Origin: Gnetum montanum
Taxonomy: Eukaryota; Streptophyta; Gnetopsida; Gnetales; Gnetaceae
Reading direction: 5' to 3'
NCBI GenBank assembly: GCA_015680685.1
Contig: MNCI01013900.1
Coordinates: forward strand, 601,720-626,897
DNA: 25,178 nt
The notes under the pieces were generated by a model. That model worked only from the letters and a program-made list of their open reading frames with translations, ran no database searches and was not told the DNA's origin. Of this stretch, positions 18,967 to 25,178 are shown piece after piece. The position numbers were made by a program, and so were the translations under genes. Every line of letters begins with the position of its first letter. Position 1 is the stretch's first letter.

Positions 18967-19690
18967 GAACGTTTCCCTAGAAAAACAACACCGCATCTTG
19001 GAGCCCCTTGGTGGTAGGCAATATCACCTCTCCCAATTGTAGAATGGCCAGATATCTAGAGATGGCCTCCTCAAAGAGCTGAATTCACACCCCCATAATA
19101 CAATCCTATCATTCTCCCAATGAGCAAAGAAGCTCATGTCTTGCATGTTAGCATCTCCCTTGAGAGTTGGGAGCAACTCCAACCCATCATAGACCCCAAG
19201 TTCTAGAGCTCAACATTATTTTGGAAGGCCTTGCAATTAGGCTCCATCATTAGAGTGGTCCCCATTGTCACAGTGACCTCCTTCCATAGGCATCAAGCAT
19301 TGGAAACAACAACAACACGCTAGGGCACTAGAGAGTTCCTAAACACAATATCATTTTTTGTCTTCCAAAGAGACCAAAAGAGTGCACTAGTAGGGCTATC
19401 CTTGTGCAGTGGAGTGGAAGGATCAAGATTGGAAAGGCTCCAGACCTGTAGTGTGAAAGGGCAATTGAATAAAAGGTGTATCAAGGTTCTTGCTTCTTCG
19501 ACATTGTAAAAGGGGCATTTAGCATTAATTTCAAGGTCCTAATACCTTTGAAGGTTGGGCTTGGGGTTGCCTGATTATTATAAAACCATATAAACATCTT
19601 CATCTTCTTAGACAAATGTCGTTTTCATATCGCACATTGTAACACCCATTCATAAGGAGCAAGGGCTAGCACCCGAAGCCCCCTAAAAAG
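18967..19690 (-). pseudogene. L1-like LINE ORF2 C-terminus (zf-RVT region)
   Basis: Minus strand: LSKKMKMFIWFYNNQ, then a frameshift near 19540, then NAKCPFYNVEEARTLIHLLF, NCPFTLQVWSL and FWSLWKTKNDIVFRNSLVP. This is the zf-RVT pattern of plant L1 elements (C-P-x-C ... E-E/T ... H-L-L-x-x-C-x-x-x-x-x-x-W ... W-x-x-W-K-x-R-N-x-x-x-F), with the second Cys read as Tyr. Beyond it the frame decays into stops. It lies downstream, in the same orientation, of the LINE ORF2 at 22103-24299, which lacks exactly this part, so the two are probably pieces of one element. Confidence 0.65.
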
Positions 19691-22102
19691 AAGAAAGTTG
19701 AAAGAAGAAAATGCCTAGGTGGCTTTCTTTCTACAACCATCACACTAACGTTATCTTATAAAATTAAAATGAAATCAACAATGCCTAGATCTAGCTCAAA
19801 AATAGGTCAATTAATATTAATTTAAGAATTAAGAGATAATTTTAAAAAGAAATAGGCATAGTAAAATATCTGTGCAAGATTCATTAGATTAAAAAAAATC
19901 AAACTTTTTATTATTCAACCTAAAAAGCAATATTTAATTAGGATCATTTGCACATTTGAAAACCAAAGAAATGACCACAAAAGCAGATAAATTAATAATC
20001 TCCTATTTGTTCAATCTCATAATAATATTTTATAATTTCCAGCCACACACAAAAACAAGATCCGAATTTAACTCTTGTAACCATTTTACTAGTAATCATT
20101 TAATCAGGAAATTCATATGTTCAATAGCAGAGAATAGATAGATCACAACCGTAAATTAACATCTTAGGTTTTCCCCCACTCCATCAACTTATAGAAAGAT
20201 ATTAAAATTAGACTTAAGAAGGTATAGGAAAAAAAAAGTATAATTCAAGATTCAGATCCAAGATTTATGCATTCAAAGGGGGAGGGTTTATCAACCAAAT
20301 TCCAACCAAAATCCAAGAATTCAACAATTCACAATTATCGATGGGCCCAAGGATACTCTTGCTTTCTACCGGTGGTACCAATCCTCATATCAGGGATCCA
20401 TAGTCCTTGTTGGCAATCCTTTGCCAAAAATGTCCCAAATCATTATGGGTGTTTTTGAATCGTTACATAAACAACTCTCATCCAAGTCATTTAGGTGTGA
20501 GAGTGCAGAGGACAGGTAGAGAGATTCAAAGAAAGGGTAATAAAGGATTTCAAAAGAAATTTAAGCTTACAACAACAATCTTGATATTTTCATACAAGCA
20601 TTGTGAAGGTGGTTAAACAAGCAAGAAGAGAAAAGTTTGAGAAAATCAGCACTTGCTAACCATTATCAAACATAACAAAGATAGACCATTTTATGTCCTT
20701 GCTTAGATATCTTGCTTAATAGGAGGAATTATCAGAATATTGGATTGCTATGCCACCCTTGATTTCTTTCTCCTTGCTCTCTCGTGTAGTAGCCATAGTC
20801 TTCTCTCCCTTCTTAGCCACACTCCTTGTTGTTGTATCCCTTTGTTTTTTTTGTTTGTTTTGCACAGCTACTTTTGCCTGGTGTGTGTCCTTTTTTTTCT
20901 CTCTCCTCCTCTTCCTATTTGTAGGTGGAATAAGGGATAATGAATGGTTTCTTGTAACTAACTTGTTGGGGACTGTTCATATTCTTTTCTTTCTTTTTAA
21001 AGTTCATTCTCTCTCTCTCTCTCAATGGATCATGAGTTCAATTCTCTTCATGATCACTATAATAAAATCAATAAAATATGTATATTCATAGGTTGCAGGT
21101 TCAATTCCTAAATCAACAATTTTTGATATTTCAGAATTCAGATTTTGTTAGATCTCAGGTTCAATTCCTCTTGATAATTACAAAACATTCAACCATAATA
21201 TCTATCTCTTTATCATTCAAAATTGTCATAAGAAGCAAGGAAAGAGTTTTCAAATTGATTCATGATAAGGGCAGTTCAAGATACATAATCAAATAAGGCA
21301 CCTTCTTTTTCAGGTCATCAATGATGTGAATTTTCCTATTGTCTTACGAGCCTTGAAAGGTCATCACGTGACCTTTCTACAACAATGGAGAGGGTACTTA
21401 TACTCTACTATTTTAAACTAAAAAGAGCAATGCATCACATTTAGATAAAATAATTTTAAAAAATAAAATATAAAGCTACATTATTTGCACACGATATCCC
21501 TGATTCATGGGTTAGGTTCCTCCAACTTGATTCATAGGTCAAGTTCTTTAATATGAGCATTCTTTTGCATCTCAACATAGTTGTTTTAGCTCTTGAGACA
21601 CACCTTAGAGCATTGTCCTTTGTTTTTCAGCATCTTTGTTGAAATAGAACAGAAAATATTTTGTATTCCCATATATCATTTATTATTATTATTTTAAAAC
21701 TTTCCTAGCATGTATTTTAAATCATATTTCTTATGCATAAAGTAGTTAATCATTTAATCATAATACATATAAAAATATGGTCAACAAATTTATTACTATT
21801 CCAATTAGCCATTTCTACCATAGTCCAAATAGAGCACACACACAAGTTGTCAACAAAACATGCACACAAATGCATAGAAAGACTATTACAATTGTTAACA
21901 CAAAAACTCAAGGAAAAGTGGTTCGTTACACACATCATTTGTGCATCACGCTATATTTTCTTTGCATGAGGTTGGTTGAGTCTTGAGAATCTGACATGGA
22001 AAATTATTGAAGCATACTATACTGGTTGCAAATATTTTTAAAGAAAGTAGAATCGTTACTCGAACACTTCCATAATGTGTATTTACACTGAACAATAACT
22101 AC
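19691..22102. other. AT-rich interval without recognisable genes (possible insertion)
   Basis: About 2.4 kb separating two pieces of LINE ORF2. I see no domain on either strand; the open frames here are short, hydrophobic or low-complexity. There is a CT microsatellite at 21008-21023, T-rich runs near 20845-20920, and three B-box-like GTTCAATTC motifs near 21034, 21096 and 21160. No LTR ends, poly-A tail or clear target-site duplication is visible, although CCTAAA occurs at both ends (19682-19687 and 22102-22107). Confidence 0.35.
21008..21023. repeat. CT microsatellite
   Basis: (TC)8 inside the AT-rich interval between the two LINE pieces. No poly-A follows, unlike the CT run at 9487-9507. 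Confidence 0.7.
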
Positions 22103-24299
22103 CTAAAGGGCCCTTGTGTTAGAACTCTCATTGGCTTTTGCAATCTTCCTCATCAAATTATTGTGGCTTGGCAGAAGGATATCTTTAAATTTAGGAACCC
22201 CCAAGCCCCTTGCAAATTTTGGGCATACCAACTTTTCCCAAGAAACCAAATGGATCCTGTTTCCCCCTTTTCCCCTAGACCAAACAAAATTTTTGACAAT
22301 CTGGTTAACTTTGTTAATTACCAGATGTGGTAGGGCCACCATGGAAGCCACATATTTGGCCATAGAAGCTAGGACCATGGTCGCCAATAACACCTTTCCC
22401 TTTTTGGTTAGAAAGTGCAACATCTAGTGTTCAATTGTAACCTATATTCTATGGATAAGACTAGACCATGTGTGGGTTTGCTGCCAAGCAAACATCAGGA
22501 TCCCCAAGTAAGCATCCTCTTGGCCTCCTTGTCCAATTCCTAAAGCCATGGCAATCCTTCATTTCATAATTACATCGGTCTAGATAAAATGAATAGTGGA
22601 CTTGGCCCAGTTGATGTTCAGCCTCAACTCCATGCTCATTCTATTCAAGGCCTTTTTTATTGCAATGGTTTGTGGTACCATGGCCTTTGTTACCAAAATA
22701 GTATCATCTACATAGTGATTAGCAATGCATGTGATCCCCTCAACCTCTAGGTCATTGACATCCTCTGTCTTGCAATGAGTTCATGGTGTGCATAGCCAAA
22801 ATGAACAAATAAGGGGAAAGCAAATCGCCCTAGCGCAAGCCTTTCTATAGGGAGGAGAACCCCCACAATTGTCCATTAATATCAAATAAGAAGGCCCTAG
22901 TGTGTTGCATCTGTAACCATAGGTTCACAAATTTGGGGTGAAAACCCTTGTGTAACATTATTTGGCCCAAGGAGCTCCAATCAACAATGTCATAAGCTTT
23001 CACAATATCTAACTTAAGAAACACACCCAGGAAGGCATCCTTAGATGCCGAATGCATAAGCTCATGAAGGAGCAGAATTTGATCTTGTATGCATCTCCCC
23101 TTAACAAACCCCACTTGCTAGTGGGCAATTAGAGCATGTATTAGCAGCTGTAAACATCAGACCATGACTTTGGCAAAGGTCTGTAGTAGAGCGTTACACA
23201 CTCCAATAGGTTGAATGTTAGCCAACCTAGTTGGGGTACTGACCTTGGGCAGCAAAACAATTCAAGAGCAATTGATTTCCTTCCTAACCTCACCCTAATG
23301 GAGCATGCAATTAAACACATCTACCAAGTTCTCCACAATGTCCTTGAACAATTCATTAAAGAATTTGATAGGCTAGCCATTTGGGCTTGGAGATTTCCCC
23401 ATTTTCATAGTGGATATCACCTCAAGAACCTTGACTTTTGTAATACATTGCAACAATCTTTGGTTGTTTGCTTGGGTTAACATCCTCTAGATTAGAATTG
23501 TTATGGGGGAGGTATCCCCCTCTTCCAAATCTTTTCCCAAAACTATTGTAAGCTCCTAGCAATATATTTTGAATTTTTAATGCAGTATTTCCCTTCCAGT
23601 AGGACCTCCATGTTCTTGGCCCTCTTTGCTGCATTGGCTGCAGCAAATAAAAATTTGATATTGTAGTCCTTTCTCTTAGTCATCAAGCCCTAAAGTGCTC
23701 ACACCAATATGTCTCCTCCTCTGCAAGCCTTTGAAGTTCCTGAAGAATGCTAATTTCCTCACTTTGCAAATCCTGTTCCTCCTCTTGCAACTTTTGTATT
23801 CATTGTAGTTTCCACGTCTGTTCTTGTTTAAGGAATTTGAAACCATACTTGTCATGTTTGGTCTACAGTCTTATTCGTTGCTTGACTTGTTGAAGACCTT
23901 GCTTGTGTAAATACCTAGGGTCATGTTATCTAAGGTAGTCTGCCCAAATTTCTTGGACTAGCTATTTCAGCTAGGGCTTCTTCAACCATGATCTCTCAAA
24001 GTGAAATGGCTATGTGACCTACTTCTAGATGGAGTTATCCCTTATTATGCATACCAGCGGCCTATGATCGGAAGTCCTTCTTTCAAGCATCATGATAGTA
24101 ATGCACATGTCAATGACCATGGCAGTATTAACCCATATTCTATCAATTCTAGACATCATGCAATCTTTCCCCCTTTTGTTGTTGGTCCATGTGAACTTCA
24201 TTCCTGAATATTGATATGCACTTGGTTGAAATTGGTAAGAAACTTATGGAAATGTTCACTCCCTTGTGGCTCCACAACCCTCTTTCTAGCCCTTGAACA
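22103..24299 (-). pseudogene. L1-like LINE ORF2: endonuclease C-half, reverse transcriptase, thumb
   Basis: Minus strand, right to left. Endonuclease half: MKFTWTNNKRGKD, MSRIDRIWVN and RRTSDHRPLV, with the catalytic SDH at 24064-24072. A Glu/Gln/Lys-rich linker with many stops follows, to about 23700. The reverse transcriptase starts near 23280 (IVLLPKVSTPTRLANIQPIG, AKVMV), then GFVKGRCIQDQILLLHELMH at about 23112-23055 and the motif A block LKLDIVKAYDIVDW. Motif B (KGLR-stop-GD, a TAG replacing Gln) follows, then the catalytic box ANHYVDDTILV with YVDD at 22703-22714, and ELRLNINWAKSTIHF. The thumb and connection run 22423-22103: FLTKKGKVLLATMVL, RIHLVSWEKL, GLGVPKFKD. It nicks DNA and reverse-transcribes its own RNA in intact elements. 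The endonuclease N-half is cut off by the copia LTR at 24300; the zf-RVT end is missing here. Confidence 0.85.
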
Positions 24300-24589
24300 T
24301 GTTATATTCAGGAACAGATAAAGAACTGAAGAAAAAGAAAACACAGGCAACACACACAGCTTTGTGTGGCGTTTAAGCAAGCACACCACCGGAAATGCAT
24401 GAGAATTGTTATTAAATAATTTTTGCTAGATACAATTATGGTTACAAGAACGTTTTTGGGCCGTTACGGAAGAGAACGGAAACTGGACTAGAACCAGTAA
24501 CTGCTAGAACCAGTAACTACTGCTAACTATTGCTCATTGCTGCTAACTGGTTTTGACCCGTGTTGGATCAGTCACCATAGAACTTAACA
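24300..24589 (-). mobile_element. 3' LTR of a Ty1/copia element inserted into the LINE
   Basis: The plus strand runs TGTTATATTC ... AACTTAACA, so the LTR has TGTTA/TAACA inverted ends and is 290 bp. It directly follows a polypurine tract on the minus strand. It contains a short direct repeat, AGAACCAGTAACT, twice near 24491-24518. The LINE endonuclease frame runs up to 24299, so the LTR marks the insertion point. The 5 bp GAACA (24295-24299) should be one target-site duplication, with its partner beyond the right edge. The copia part is far less decayed than the LINE it interrupts. Confidence 0.75.
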
Positions 24590-24603
24590 ATCTCCCACTT
24601 GGA
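24590..24603 (-). promoter_or_regulatory. Polypurine tract of the copia element
   Basis: The minus strand reads TCCAAGTGGGAGAT immediately before the TGTTAAG start of the LTR. This purine-rich primer for plus-strand synthesis is nearly universal in plant copia elements. Confidence 0.75.
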
Positions 24604-24679
24604 GACGGATCAAACAAAAAACTCTTACTCCCTTGCTTATTCCACAGATGCTATTAATCCCACAAACAATGCCTCCTCA

Positions 24680-25178
24680 TTGCTAACCATGGAGGCCTGC
24701 TAAGGTTGTGCAAAGTTTCAGCTTAGCAAAGGTGACTGCCTTGGTTAACATGTCTGCAGGGTTGTTTGAACCAGGAATCTTCCTCATCAATAATGTTCCA
24801 TCATCTATCAATTCGCGGATATGATGATNTCAATAATGTTCCATCATCTATCAATTCGCGGATATGATGATACCTTAGTTGAATGTGTTTGGATTTGGAA
24901 TGGAAGACTGGATTTTTAGCTAGATGTATGGCACTTTGACTATCAGTGAAAAGCTCATTGCTGTCCTGTGTCTTACCCAATTCTTTGAGAAGACCCTTCA
25001 ACCAGATCATCTCTTTTCTAGCTTCTGAGATAGCCATATATTCTGCTTCTGTGGTTGAGAGAGCAATGCTCTGCTGAAGTCGAGACATCTAGCTGACAAT
25101 CGTGTTGCCCACGGTAAAGAGACAACCAGTGTTGCTCTTCCTGCTATCCAAGTCACCTCCCAAATCCGCATCAGAAAA
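24680..25178 (-). pseudogene. Ty1/copia RNase H, C-terminal part of gag-pol (runs off right edge)
   Basis: Minus strand. FSDADLGGDLDSRKSNTGCL, with the first catalytic Asp, begins at the right edge. VS, a TAG at 25089-25091 where Trp is expected, and [18 protein letters not shown] (catalytic Glu) follow, then [15 protein letters not shown] (catalytic Asp), [16 protein letters not shown] and, past the assembly break, PADMLTKAVT and a stop after LAGLHG. This is the standard end of copia pol; RNase H removes the RNA template during reverse transcription. Only the one amber stop and the N-linked duplication disrupt it, so the element is young compared with the rest of the window. Reverse transcriptase, integrase and the 5' LTR lie beyond the window. 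Confidence 0.85.
24787..24871. other. Assembly artefact: 42-bp exact duplication around a single N
   Basis: The 42 bp at 24787-24828 recur exactly at 24830-24871, separated only by the N at 24829. The element's protein reads normally if one copy is ignored. This is what an unmerged contig overlap joined by a one-base gap looks like, not biology. Confidence 0.85.

Noticed and set aside
20740-21091. Plus-strand open frames with apparent transmembrane segments.
   Set aside because: Driven by T-rich and CT-repeat composition; overlapping frames give equally hydrophobic products and no domain is seen.
21085-21180. Possible tRNA gene from GGTTCAATTCC motifs.
   Set aside because: No acceptor stem, anticodon arm or A box can be folded around them.
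1-25178. CRISPR array, bacterial operon or phage-like system.
   Set aside because: No regularly spaced repeats, no ribosome-binding-site-led gene runs; all recognisable proteins are eukaryotic mobile-element relics.

Overview
The window reads as heterochromatic, repeat-rich DNA from a large plant nuclear genome. The evidence is L1-type LINEs whose ORF1 looks like a DUF4283 domain, Ty1/copia and Ty3/gypsy relics, initiator-tRNA-Met-type primer binding sites, a tRNA-derived SINE and very heavy decay. A seed plant with a big genome, possibly a gymnosperm, is my inference; nothing here fixes the species. I found no intact host gene, no rRNA, no convincing tRNA and no CRISPR array. Nearly every recognisable protein is a relic of a mobile element and carries stops or frameshifts.

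Layout. 1-1869 (minus): 5' half of an L1-like LINE, with ORF1 and the start of the endonuclease, running off the left edge. 2353-2650 (minus): poly-A-bearing 3' end of another LINE. 2700-3406 (minus): first copy of an unfamiliar coiled-coil plus J-domain pseudogene. 3541-4140 (minus): C-terminal zinc regions of one or two further LINEs. 5110-5345 (minus): gypsy integrase zinc-binding fragment. 5581-8307: an LTR-like repeat (A1, with a decayed tRNA-iMet primer site), a 1.6-kb repeat (B1) and a second A copy (A2). 8523-9537: a retroposed insert with poly-A tail and 19-bp target-site duplications. 9540-11760: mostly unassigned, with one exon-like stretch and a 24-bp tandem repeat. 11770-13702 (minus): decayed copia element with LTR, primer site, gag and protease but no recognisable pol. 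13846-15640 (plus): gypsy-type gag-protease relic. 15836-17883: second B repeat (B2) plus a partial third (B3) split by a SINE. 17884-18726 (minus): second copy of the coiled-coil/J-domain pseudogene. 18967-24299 (minus): LINE ORF2 relic, apparently broken by about 2.4 kb of AT-rich unknown DNA. 24300-25178 (minus): 3' end of a younger copia element (RNase H, polypurine tract, LTR) inserted into that LINE, with an assembly artefact around a single N.

The relics do not work together as a pathway; they record nested insertion. The most unusual item is the coiled-coil/J-domain family. Its two diverged copies lie 15 kb apart in the same orientation, and it belongs to no mobile-element protein I recognise. 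Its second copy stays in one frame for about 840 bp with 14 in-frame stops, all TAG or TAA, which looks like decay by C-to-T deamination rather than by indels.
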